Assembly (NCBI GenBank): GCA_964482535.1
Contig: CAYZXU010000038.1
Location: forward strand, 1 to 20,733
DNA from: CAYZXU01 sp964482535
GTDB taxonomy: Bacteria > Desulfobacterota > Desulfobacteria > Desulfobacterales > BuS5
Direction of reading: 5' to 3'
Length of the DNA stretch: 20,733 bases
Shown: one piece after another, positions 14,363 through 20,733 of the stretch
Numbering within the stretch: the first letter of the stretch is position 1
Layout of the letters: every line of letters begins with the position of its first letter
Position numbers and translations under genes: made by a program
Notes under the pieces: model-generated
Seen by the model: only the letters and a program-made list of their open reading frames with translations
Databases searched by the model: none
Told to the model about the DNA's origin: nothing

Positions 14363-15565
14363 TTATGCTTCGGTGACACCAATCACAGCGATCTTTTCCC
14401 CATCGGCCACTCTGTGTCTGAAAGCAACTCTTATCGTTGCCACAACATGAGTCGCCTGATCTTTCGCTATCTTTTCGGCTTCAACAGTTACTTTTCTTCT
14501 TACACCATAAACCCAAGCATTTTTGTTTACAAGGTAGATCACTGTGTTTGTTGTCGTTGTTCCATCGTAAACTCCAGATGCGTTCAGATCCTCTCTTACG
14601 TATTCAGAAACAATGACGGGTATTCCGTCGAATTTTGCAAGCTCACCTGTGAGCAGTGTAGCGTTTGGTCCGTATTTATCAACTGTGAGAACATTAGAAA
14701 GATTCAGCATTTTTGTGTATCCGGCTATTCCAGTGATCCACACAAGCTGATTGGGATCTGCTCCATATTTACCCATCTCTTTCCTCATGTTTCTCAAAAC
14801 TGTCTCGTTGAATGTAGAAGCATCTACAACAAGGCTGTTATCGACAGCATAAGCTCTGAGTCCGAGGAAAGCTTTTCTGGGATCATCACTTGCTGTCACG
14901 TCAGCATCCATGTGTGTTGCTGCGGTGTCACCGTTAAGAATGGCGTTTTCTATTGCTGCAGAAAGAGCAAGAGCAAGATCTTCTTTCACAACAGGCAATA
15001 TGGGGAATATGGCATCTTCTTCAAGATCGACATCGATTGGAATGTAAGAGTACAGCGTTTTCGCGGTGAGTGTAACCTTTCCTGTGTATCCGGTCGGTGT
15101 CGTATCAGTCAAACTGGCAGATTTCAATTTGGCAGAAGGCAATGTTCCTTTGATGGGTACTTCTAAAGGGCTTCTCTTCATATCGATCTGCGGAAAGACA
15201 GAAGCAACCTTCAGTTCAAGCGCAACTCTATCCATTATCTCATCGGAAAATGCAGTCTCAATCCATTCAGACCCCTTCCCGCTTGTAGCTGCATCGAGAG
15301 CTTTTCTGAGTTCACTTTCGGCGTTTCCTGCGAGCTCTTCAACAGGTTTCTTCAGAATTGCAGAGGCAAGATAAAGATCAGCCGCTCTTTTTCTGAGCTG
15401 TTTCTTTTCCTCTTCGCTCTGAACAACAAAAGATGCTTTTCTCTGTTCCTGCAGAGCCTTTTTAATCTCTTCCTCAACCTTTTTCTGTCCCTCTTTGTCT
15501 TTCTTTTCAATCCTCTCTTTTAAGTCGTGGACAAGTCCTTTGAGTTCTTCAACAATCTCTTTCAT
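14363..15565 (-). CDS. Major capsid protein (HK97 fold)
   Basis: This 400-residue protein forms the icosahedral shell. Residues 1-95 are a charged coiled coil (EIVEELKGLVHDLKERIEKK...), like the removable N-terminal delta domain of HK97-type capsid proteins. The main fold starts near ATSGKGSEWIETAFSDEIMD (93-112). It has the usual DRVALELKVASVFPQIDM strand, a P-domain helix (LPVVKEDLALALSAAIENAI), and a C-terminus with RVAFRHRVADGEKIAVI. Cleavage near residues 90-97 by the upstream protease is likely but not shown. The ATG at 15565 has GGAGGTG 8 nt upstream, 17 nt after the scaffold gene, and the gene ends on a strong terminator. Both a separate scaffold gene and a fused N-terminal arm are present. 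Confidence 0.92.
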   Translation of the reverse strand: MKEIVEELKGLVHDLKERIEKKDKEGQKKVEEEIKKALQEQRKASFVVQSEEEKKQLRKRAADLYLASAILKKPVEELAGNAESELRKALDAATSGKGSEWIETAFSDEIMDRVALELKVASVFPQIDMKRSPLEVPIKGTLPSAKLKSASLTDTTPTGYTGKVTLTAKTLYSYIPIDVDLEEDAIFPILPVVKEDLALALSAAIENAILNGDTAATHMDADVTASDDPRKAFLGLRAYAVDNSLVVDASTFNETVLRNMRKEMGKYGADPNQLVWITGIAGYTKMLNLSNVLTVDKYGPNATLLTGELAKFDGIPVIVSEYVREDLNASGVYDGTTTTNTVIYLVNKNAWVYGVRRKVTVEAEKIAKDQATHVVATIRVAFRHRVADGEKIAVIGVTEA

Positions 15566-15582
15566 CAGTCAGACACCTCCTG

Positions 15583-16116
15583 TTAAATTTTGCTTATGAG
15601 TTCTCTTATTTGCCTCAAAATCTCAACAACTTCTTTCTCATTTACACTTTTCTCCTCGGGTTCGGGATAACCATATTCTGGAGCGGGATAACCATAACTG
15701 TAACCAGAAAGTCCCGCCATATCTACAAGTTGATTCACTATATCCAGAAGCTCTTTTGGAAGATCAGCAGAGTAAAGTATCGCCACAGCTTCTTTTATCT
15801 TGCTCAGCTGAGATTCCGATAAAGCTATCTTCTTTACTTCCTCGGCAGCCTGCGCTTCTTGCTTTTTCTCTTCCTGATCTTCGTTTGGCTGTTCCTTCTG
15901 CTCTTTTTCTTTTTCGATTTTTACTTCCTCCTGAACCTGCTTTTCTTCCCGCTTCTGTTCTTCTTTTTCTTTTTGCTCAACAACAGCCTTTTCTTCAGAC
16001 ATGCTGTCAACCTCCTTTCGCTTGATCACAAGAAACTTCGCTTTAGGAACGGCTGGTTCATCGACCAAGTCAATTCGATCAACCTCGAGATCTTTGAGAA
16101 TGAATTTAGCTTTCAT
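15583..16116 (-). CDS. Scaffold-like protein with XkdF-type N-terminal motif and internal start
   Basis: This 177-residue, extremely charged protein lies between the protease and the capsid, the scaffold position. Residues 1-33 (FILKDLEVDRIDLVDEPAVP, then a KAKFLVIK strand) resemble the 'LVDxPA' segment that, as I recall, usually follows the catalytic domain in XkdF-type proteins. Residues 40-97 are Glu/Lys/Gln-rich coiled coil. Residues 98-133 form a helical region, and a Tyr/Pro/Gly tract lies at 139-152 (SYGYPAPEYGYPEPEE). A last amphipathic helix (KEVVEILRQIRELISKI) may bind the capsid protein, as scaffold C-termini often do. I chose ATG 16116 because GAGGAGGGAGAG is directly upstream; the longer frame from 16158 has no better site. 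A second strong SD and ATG at 16002 would give a 139-residue form without the XkdF-like segment. Confidence 0.75.
   Translation of the reverse strand: MKAKFILKDLEVDRIDLVDEPAVPKAKFLVIKRKEVDSMSEEKAVVEQKEKEEQKREEKQVQEEVKIEKEKEQKEQPNEDQEEKKQEAQAAEEVKKIALSESQLSKIKEAVAILYSADLPKELLDIVNQLVDMAGLSGYSYGYPAPEYGYPEPEEKSVNEKEVVEILRQIRELISKI
16000..16018 (-). promoter_or_regulatory. Internal ribosome binding site and start in the scaffold gene
   Basis: Inside the scaffold gene the minus strand reads AAAGGAGG, then 8 nt, then ATG (16002-16000), in frame at Met39. This SD is as strong as any gene-starting one in the window. It would yield a nested 139-residue protein made of the coiled coil and C-terminal helices only, as in phage lambda where the Nu3 scaffold is made from inside gene C. 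Confidence 0.6.
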
Positions 16117-18661
16117 TCTCTCCCTCCTCAATCGATTCTTTAAACGCTCTTCCTTCAATTGAAAAACCAGTTATTTTGCCTTCTTGAATCAATTCCCACA
16201 ACTTTTGATCCAAAATTCTAATCCCCAAAAGCCAAGTACCTTTTTTAATGCGCTCGCCATTGATTTCCATGTCGACAGGAGCGATATAACTTTCAACGAT
16301 TTTGACCTGTGATTCTTCTAAAGGCTTCTGATGCATAAATCCCATCTTTCTATACTCAGAAAGCCAAGTCCATGCCGCTTTTTGAACTTCCTCAGCAGGA
16401 ACGATATCTCCTTGGAGATCGGGCTCATCTGGTATCAAAACAGGAGCAAGAACATACTTATGGCCGGCCTTAATGATCTTCCCACTCCATTTTTTCGTCA
16501 ATTTGTCCACCTCCACCAAAACCGGCTTGGTACCTGGAAGAGACCAAATAAGATACTTTTGTCTTTTTCTTTTGAGCTCTTTTACAACTTCATCGAAATC
16601 TCTTTTCTTTGCATATGGAGTCCGATCATCGGGTTTTTCTATAAGCCAGATTCTTCTCCCTCCAACGGGAGCGTATTCAATGATGTATCGACCTTTGATT
16701 TTTTCGCCACTGAAGAACAGCTCAAACATGTGTTCTCTCCAAACACCGATCTCATACGTTCCTTTATCGATCTTGAAGAATTTTGCGTATTTCTTCTCTG
16801 TAGCTCCAACTTCGCCAGGCTTAGAGACATAAGGGGGATCGCCGATTTCAAGCCATTCTTTAGGCTGAATGAGCTTGAACTGTCCTTGAAGCTTATCATC
16901 TCCTATTGTTGACAAGTCTTTTCCTTCGAGAACGTCTTCGGCTTTGCCAAGGAAAACTGTAAAGCCCCACAAACCTCCTTCGAATTCACATCTCAAATCG
17001 CCATGAACTGATCTTCCTCGCTTTAACAATTCTTCCGCTGATAAGTCGATCTCATCTTCTGTAAGGCCTCTAAAGTGCCATTGATAAACAAATCGCCCTT
17101 TTCCAGATTTCGGATAGCATTTGTACCAATTTTCCGCCCAAAATTTAGCTGCTTTTTCTCCTCTTGTTTCCCCTTCTTCTTTCAAAGCTTTCGAAGTCAC
17201 TTCTTTCAAACAATGCCCTCTTCTTGCTATATCTATCGCTTGTTTGATCGTATATGCAGGTCTTGATCGATCAAGCCCTTGAGGATAAGGTTTTCCCCAG
17301 GCCACCTTGCCGTCAGGATAAATCAAAAGCTCTTCAACTTTTACATTCAGCGTATCTCCAGGCTCTGCAAGCCGCTCTTTCGTGACAAACGTTTTTCCAA
17401 TCTCAACAGGTTCTTTCGTTTCATCATCCAAAAGAGCACATCGATATGTGTAACCATTTTTCGTCTCAAGAACATCAAGAACCAATACCTTTAGCTCAAC
17501 CCAAAGCTTGAATTTGGCGTAGTCTTGAGTAGGGCCAAACGTATAAGACATATCATATTTTCGAGCGACAACGCCTTCAATGGGAAGATCATCGAACTTG
17601 TAATTCACAGCCTTCTCACAAGCTTTCAGAAATTCTTCTTTGTTTTTAGCTTCATATTGAGGAAGAACGATCAAATGAGGTAAATCGATCGTCTTCAAAA
17701 TTTCATAGCGCTTATAGAAAGGTTCTGTGTGAATGTCCTTTCCATCCCAGTAGAGAATGTCATACAAGAAAACAAAAGATTCCCCATCTATCTTTCCAGC
17801 GAGACCTGATAAGATTTCAGGACGTGCTACAAAATGATTTCCACTCTTAAATTGAAGCTCTCCTTCTATAATGCAGTCCGGAAGCTTTTTAAGCTCTTCA
17901 ACTAGAAGAGGAAGTTGCTCCGATCTGTCTTCTTTCGTGTCCTCAAAGAATATCGAAATCTTATCGCCTTTCTTTTGAAGAATCGTTCTGAAACCATCAA
18001 CCTTAGGCGAGATCAAGAAATGTTCATAATTTTTGCCCCATTTTTCCCAAAGCTCTTCCGCAGAGAAAAATTCCGTGTATCCAGCCATGAAGGGTTTTTG
18101 AGGAGTATATTTTGTGATCGGTTCGATCTTCTTGAGCTGAACAAGATGCTTTTCTTTTTTCTTTCGAAGAATAAGATCATAAAGAGGCATGTAATTATCG
18201 TGCGCTCCCTGAGGGTTCGCTATATAATGCAAAAAACCCTCTTTTCGAGGGTCGAGGATTTTTCGTATAGGAATTTCGATGTTTTCGGCAAAGATCAGAA
18301 ATTTTCCACCTGCTTTCTCCGCTCGAAAGAGAACATCTATATCTTGCGCTTCTTCTTCCTTTGAAACGTATGAACCCACAACCGATACAAAATCGGGAAT
18401 GACCATGATCTCATTGGGAAGCGCCTCAAAATCGATTCGTTTCCGCAGTTTCTCAGTCAATTTATCTAGCTCGTCATGAGGGTTATGATTCAATCCTCTT
18501 CGCTCCATTTCTCTCACAACAAATAAGTGAAAATTCACAATATCTTCTTTTGTGTATTCTTTCGTTCTGCCAAAAAGCTGATGAAGGCGTCTATGTAAAT
18601 TTAAAAGCTCTTCGTCATTAATTTCTCGAAGAGCTTTTTCATTTATCTCAGACAGTTTCAT
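16106..18661 (-). CDS. Nucleotidyltransferase-DNA ligase-phosphoesterase-prohead protease fusion
   Basis: This 851-residue multidomain protein sits in the prohead protease position. Residues 1-75 are helical. Residues 85-175 fit a DNA polymerase-beta-type nucleotidyltransferase (VVGSYVSKEEEAQDIDVLFR, 94-113; candidate third carboxylate Asp162). Residues 205-390 carry ATP-dependent ligase motifs: I SPKVDGFR (Lys220), III-like IFFEDTKED, IIEGEL (264-269), FLYDILYWDG (298-307), IV EGVVARK (362-368) and V AKFKLW (382-387). An OB-fold-like region spans 388-460. Residues 521-680 resemble the LigD 3'-phosphoesterase (His529; HGDLR 553-557; DKGTYEIG 632-639; GEKIKGRYII 652-661). Residues 735-845 are an XkdF/S78_2 protease (PDLQGDIV; His777; VESYIAP; GFSIEG with Ser834). 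The start is ATG 18661 in an ATGA overlap with the portal, with GGAGG 7 nt upstream. Enzyme activities are inferred from motifs. Confidence 0.88.
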   Translation of the reverse strand: MKLSEINEKALREINDEELLNLHRRLHQLFGRTKEYTKEDIVNFHLFVVREMERRGLNHNPHDELDKLTEKLRKRIDFEALPNEIMVIPDFVSVVGSYVSKEEEAQDIDVLFRAEKAGGKFLIFAENIEIPIRKILDPRKEGFLHYIANPQGAHDNYMPLYDLILRKKKEKHLVQLKKIEPITKYTPQKPFMAGYTEFFSAEELWEKWGKNYEHFLISPKVDGFRTILQKKGDKISIFFEDTKEDRSEQLPLLVEELKKLPDCIIEGELQFKSGNHFVARPEILSGLAGKIDGESFVFLYDILYWDGKDIHTEPFYKRYEILKTIDLPHLIVLPQYEAKNKEEFLKACEKAVNYKFDDLPIEGVVARKYDMSYTFGPTQDYAKFKLWVELKVLVLDVLETKNGYTYRCALLDDETKEPVEIGKTFVTKERLAEPGDTLNVKVEELLIYPDGKVAWGKPYPQGLDRSRPAYTIKQAIDIARRGHCLKEVTSKALKEEGETRGEKAAKFWAENWYKCYPKSGKGRFVYQWHFRGLTEDEIDLSAEELLKRGRSVHGDLRCEFEGGLWGFTVFLGKAEDVLEGKDLSTIGDDKLQGQFKLIQPKEWLEIGDPPYVSKPGEVGATEKKYAKFFKIDKGTYEIGVWREHMFELFFSGEKIKGRYIIEYAPVGGRRIWLIEKPDDRTPYAKKRDFDEVVKELKRKRQKYLIWSLPGTKPVLVEVDKLTKKWSGKIIKAGHKYVLAPVLIPDEPDLQGDIVPAEEVQKAAWTWLSEYRKMGFMHQKPLEESQVKIVESYIAPVDMEINGERIKKGTWLLGIRILDQKLWELIQEGKITGFSIEGRAFKESIEEGENES
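18231..18252 (-). other. Terminator-like hairpin inside the ligase-protease gene
   Basis: On the minus strand ACCCTC (18252-18247) and GAGGGT (18241-18236) form a 6-bp stem with a 5-nt loop, followed by five further T to 18231. It lies within codons for the DPRKEGF segment of the nucleotidyltransferase domain. The stem is short and the encoded residues alone could account for it, so a role in transcription is only possible. Confidence 0.3.
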
Positions 18662-20571
18662 ATTCCCGCCTCCATATGAAACGTTAGCGTACATCGACAA
18701 TTTATTATCTCTTCAGGCGGTCCATCAGGATCTTTGGGATACATAAGACCATTAGGAAAAGGCCCATCTATAGGAACGATTGTTCCATGCAAAGCCAAAT
18801 GCGAATCTCGCACTCTATCATCAAGCGTTGCAATCCATTCTTTATATTTAGCCTTCGCTCTCTTGGCCGAATGGAAAAGTCCATAATTGTAAGCCGATCC
18901 TATCTCAGTTCTTGCTATTCGCTCAAGCTCGTAATCTGAAAGTCTTTCTTCAAATACCTCATCCAAGCGCTTCATGAGTTCCATAATTCCCTCGCCTCTT
19001 GCGAGACCTCCCGCCAGAGCCTGCGTTACCCGCTGTCTTGTCGTTTCCGTAACTTCTCTTGCAAACTTGATATATTTTTGCTTCAAATATTCAACAATCT
19101 CAGGCTCTACATCCTGCCAAGTCTCAGAAAACTCAAGTTTTTTCTTCATGTTCTCAAAAGCTCTCTTGATCGCAAGAAGCAAAAATTTTCTTTGAATGTC
19201 TTTAAGATCCTCGAAGAATTTCTGCCAAAAATCTTCTTTCTTTGTTTTTTCGAAATTTTCTAAAAGACGTCTCTTGTATTTCACGAACAACTTCCGAAGG
19301 GCTTTCACATATTCTCGCTCGATTTTTGAGACTTCATAGTCAAATTCCTTCCAAATTTCCTCCTTCGAAAGCCGTTTTTCTGTTTCCTTTTCGGCAGGAA
19401 TTAAAGTTGCAGACCTCCACCAAGTATCGCCCCAAGGCACAGGATCCAATCCTTGACGCTCTCGCCATTCATTGATCGTCATGATACCTTGAGAAACTAA
19501 AATCTGAGCTGATCTTGCAATATCTTTGATATCTTCTTTCAGAACATCTGACAGATCGAATTCGACCTCATAATCTCCAAAAAGAGGCATAAGCTGATGA
19601 TTTATAGCTTCTGAGATTTTTCGAACAATAGGAATCACTGTATTTTCCCAAAACATTCTTCTTTGAACTTCTGAATTTGCATAATTTGCATATTCAAAAA
19701 TACCTACAAGAGCGGGAGGAACGCCCAAAACCGCCAAAATCTCTTCTCTTGTCATCTTTCGCAGACTGAGAAATTCAAAGTCCTTAGGCCTCGTTCCAAC
19801 TTCTTGATACTTCACATCTCCTGTTAAAACAAGAAGCTTGTGAGCACTTTCCACACCCGAGTAAAATTGCATGATTTTATTTTTTATTCTATCGAACTCT
19901 TCTTCTGTAATTGAGCTATCAATTGTTAGAATTCCCGGAATTTTCGTTCCATGCTTAAAAAAGCGCTGATTGTATGCTACTGCATAAAGATCAAGAATTG
20001 CTGGTGCTATCAGAGCTTTCAAAGGAGCCAACGCTTCAAATTCGTTGAGAGGGCTGTGGTATCTAAAATGCACAACATCATTGACATCTAATCTGATTTC
20101 TTCGCCGTTGACCGAATAAATGTAACCTGAGATATAGCGTTTGGGGTCAGGGATCAATTTGATTCGATCAGGCCTGAGAGGGTATAACGCTATAGGAATT
20201 CCAAGCTCATCCTTGACGATTTCCCAATATGCCTCTCCAAATATCTCTAGATGAATCGTTGTAAGCTCAAAAAGATCTGTGTAAGACAAGAGCGGATTCG
20301 GATTGTAGAAAATATCTACCACAGGCCCTTTATCGACCTCGATTCTTTCTTCTTGTGATATATCATAGATTTTCAAATAGAGCGAAGAAACAGCTGTCGC
20401 TATCTTTTTAATGCCAGCATATACCCAAGACAGATTTTCAAAAAGATCTGCATAATCCTGCACTGAAGTGACTTTTTTCAATGGCTCGTTTTCATCTTTG
20501 AATTCCAAAGCCAAAGCCCGTGACTTTTTAATCCTGAACAGCTTTTTTAAGTTTTCAAAGAAACTCATCAT
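18658..20571 (-). CDS. Portal protein fused to Mu gpF-like head morphogenesis domain
   Basis: This 637-residue protein forms the DNA entry ring at one capsid vertex. Residues 1-395 fit the HK97-type portal family: WVYAGIKKIATAVSS (49-63), FGEAYWEIV (111-119), DVVHFRYHSP (165-174), FFKHGTKIPGIL (204-215), EEILAVLGVPPALVG (276-290) and the wing-to-clip WRERQGLDPVPWGD (369-382). A helical, Lys-rich linker spans 396-505. Residues 505-637 are a Phage_Mu_F / SPP1 gp7-like domain: ARTEIGSAYNYG (553-564), a Trp-x9-Asp-Arg-His pattern (Trp579, DDRVRDSH 584-591) and NCRC (624-627). These two functions are usually separate adjacent genes. The start is at ATG ATG (20571/20568) with GGAGGAGC upstream, 16 nt after the terminase stop. 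It ends in an ATGA overlap with the ligase-protease gene. Confidence 0.92.
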   Translation of the reverse strand: MMSFFENLKKLFRIKKSRALALEFKDENEPLKKVTSVQDYADLFENLSWVYAGIKKIATAVSSLYLKIYDISQEERIEVDKGPVVDIFYNPNPLLSYTDLFELTTIHLEIFGEAYWEIVKDELGIPIALYPLRPDRIKLIPDPKRYISGYIYSVNGEEIRLDVNDVVHFRYHSPLNEFEALAPLKALIAPAILDLYAVAYNQRFFKHGTKIPGILTIDSSITEEEFDRIKNKIMQFYSGVESAHKLLVLTGDVKYQEVGTRPKDFEFLSLRKMTREEILAVLGVPPALVGIFEYANYANSEVQRRMFWENTVIPIVRKISEAINHQLMPLFGDYEVEFDLSDVLKEDIKDIARSAQILVSQGIMTINEWRERQGLDPVPWGDTWWRSATLIPAEKETEKRLSKEEIWKEFDYEVSKIEREYVKALRKLFVKYKRRLLENFEKTKKEDFWQKFFEDLKDIQRKFLLLAIKRAFENMKKKLEFSETWQDVEPEIVEYLKQKYIKFAREVTETTRQRVTQALAGGLARGEGIMELMKRLDEVFEERLSDYELERIARTEIGSAYNYGLFHSAKRAKAKYKEWIATLDDRVRDSHLALHGTIVPIDGPFPNGLMYPKDPDGPPEEIINCRCTLTFHMEAGI

Positions 20572-20587
20572 TTGCTCCTCCTTTGCC

Positions 20588-20733
20588 TTAGATCACAAAC
20601 ACAAAGTGCTTATCCTGCTTACCGTGTGTATACACCGCATACCTGAGTGCGTCCATGCTGTGGTCGTTTTCTTTCACAGGTGTATCCTGCATCTCCCCTT
20701 CTCTGTTTTCCTTCCAGCGGTATGTGAGAAATT
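20588..20733 (-). CDS. terL: Terminase large subunit, partial (C-terminus only)
   Basis: Only the last 48 codons are in the window; the gene continues beyond the right edge. The peptide ends in TPVKENDHSMDALRYAVYTH followed by a basic tail and VFVI. DHSMDALRYA is the C-terminal signature of the TerL RNase H-like nuclease domain, with the Asp that completes the metal site. TerL is the ATP-driven motor and nuclease that packages phage DNA through the portal. Its place just before the portal gene is standard. The stop TAA is at 20590-20588. ATPase motifs lie outside the window and cannot be checked. Confidence 0.88.
   Translation of the reverse strand, partial: FLTYRWKENREGEMQDTPVKENDHSMDALRYAVYTHGKQDKHFVFVI

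Noticed and set aside
14414..15166. 250-residue open frame on the plus strand opposite the capsid gene
   Set aside because: It is antisense to a clear major capsid gene, has an unnatural Cys/Ser-rich composition and no ribosome binding site that I can see.
16117..16158. Upstream start for the scaffold-like gene at 16158
   Set aside because: The ATG at 16116 sits directly behind GAGGAGGGAGAG and begins at the XkdF-like motif; the extra 14 residues are only the protease gene's C-terminus read in another frame.
16331..16912. 193-residue open frame on the plus strand
   Set aside because: It is a shadow of the ligase-protease gene, whose domain motifs on the minus strand are convincing.
18662..18700. 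Upstream start for the ligase-protease gene at 18700
   Set aside because: The ATG at 18661 has GGAGG at ideal spacing and an ATGA overlap with the portal; the longer form would add 13 low-complexity residues overlapping the portal end.
1..20733. CRISPR array, tRNA gene, attachment site, integrase or insertion sequence
   Set aside because: None seen. The window is almost fully coding on one strand, with no regularly spaced palindromic repeats, transposase motifs or cloverleaf in the short gaps.

Overview
The window is the structural (late) gene block of a tailed phage or prophage with a long non-contractile tail (siphovirus type). Every supported gene is on the minus strand, so the block is transcribed from right to left. 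Genes are packed with 4-nt ATGA/TTGA overlaps or gaps under 25 nt, and almost all have strong GGAGG-type ribosome binding sites. The only non-coding gap longer than a few dozen bases is about 70 nt around 374-443. The DNA is moderately AT-rich and the proteins are rich in Lys, Glu, Ile and Phe, which suggests a thermophilic bacterial host (Thermotogae- or thermophilic Firmicutes-like). That host call is inference from composition only. No integrase, repressor, lysis gene, tRNA, attachment site or CRISPR array is visible, so prophage and lytic virus cannot be told apart.

Head region (20733 down to 14331). It starts with the C-terminal end of the terminase large subunit. Next is a portal protein fused to a Mu gpF-like head morphogenesis domain. 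Then comes an exceptional 851-residue protein that joins a DNA polymerase-beta-type nucleotidyltransferase, an ATP-dependent ligase core with OB fold, a LigD 3'-phosphoesterase-like domain and an XkdF-type (S78) prohead protease. A highly charged scaffold-like protein with a strong internal second start follows, and then an HK97-fold major capsid protein. A strong intrinsic terminator sits directly on the capsid stop codon.

Connector and tail region (14316 down to 374). In order: a 58-residue small protein, an HK97 gp6-like connector, a head-closure-like protein, an HK97 gp10-like protein, two small tail-terminator/completion-like proteins, the tail tube, two related tail assembly chaperones in separate overlapping genes, and a 1556-residue tape measure with an embedded glucosaminidase (peptidoglycan hydrolase). 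These are followed by a 1370-residue hub/tip protein carrying five fibronectin-III-like modules, a 59-residue coiled-coil protein, a 273-residue protein with internal repeats, a second intrinsic terminator, and the start of a coiled-coil gene that runs off the left edge.

How they work together: terminase packages DNA through the portal into a shell made of the capsid protein around the scaffold. The protease then matures the head, connectors close it, and the tail is built around the tape measure. The hub and FN3 fibre contact the host, and the tape-measure hydrolase probably opens the cell wall. The most interesting feature is the fusion of DNA-end/nick processing modules, reminiscent of a bacterial LigD, to the capsid protease. 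It suggests that a repair enzyme is built into, or derived from, the prohead.
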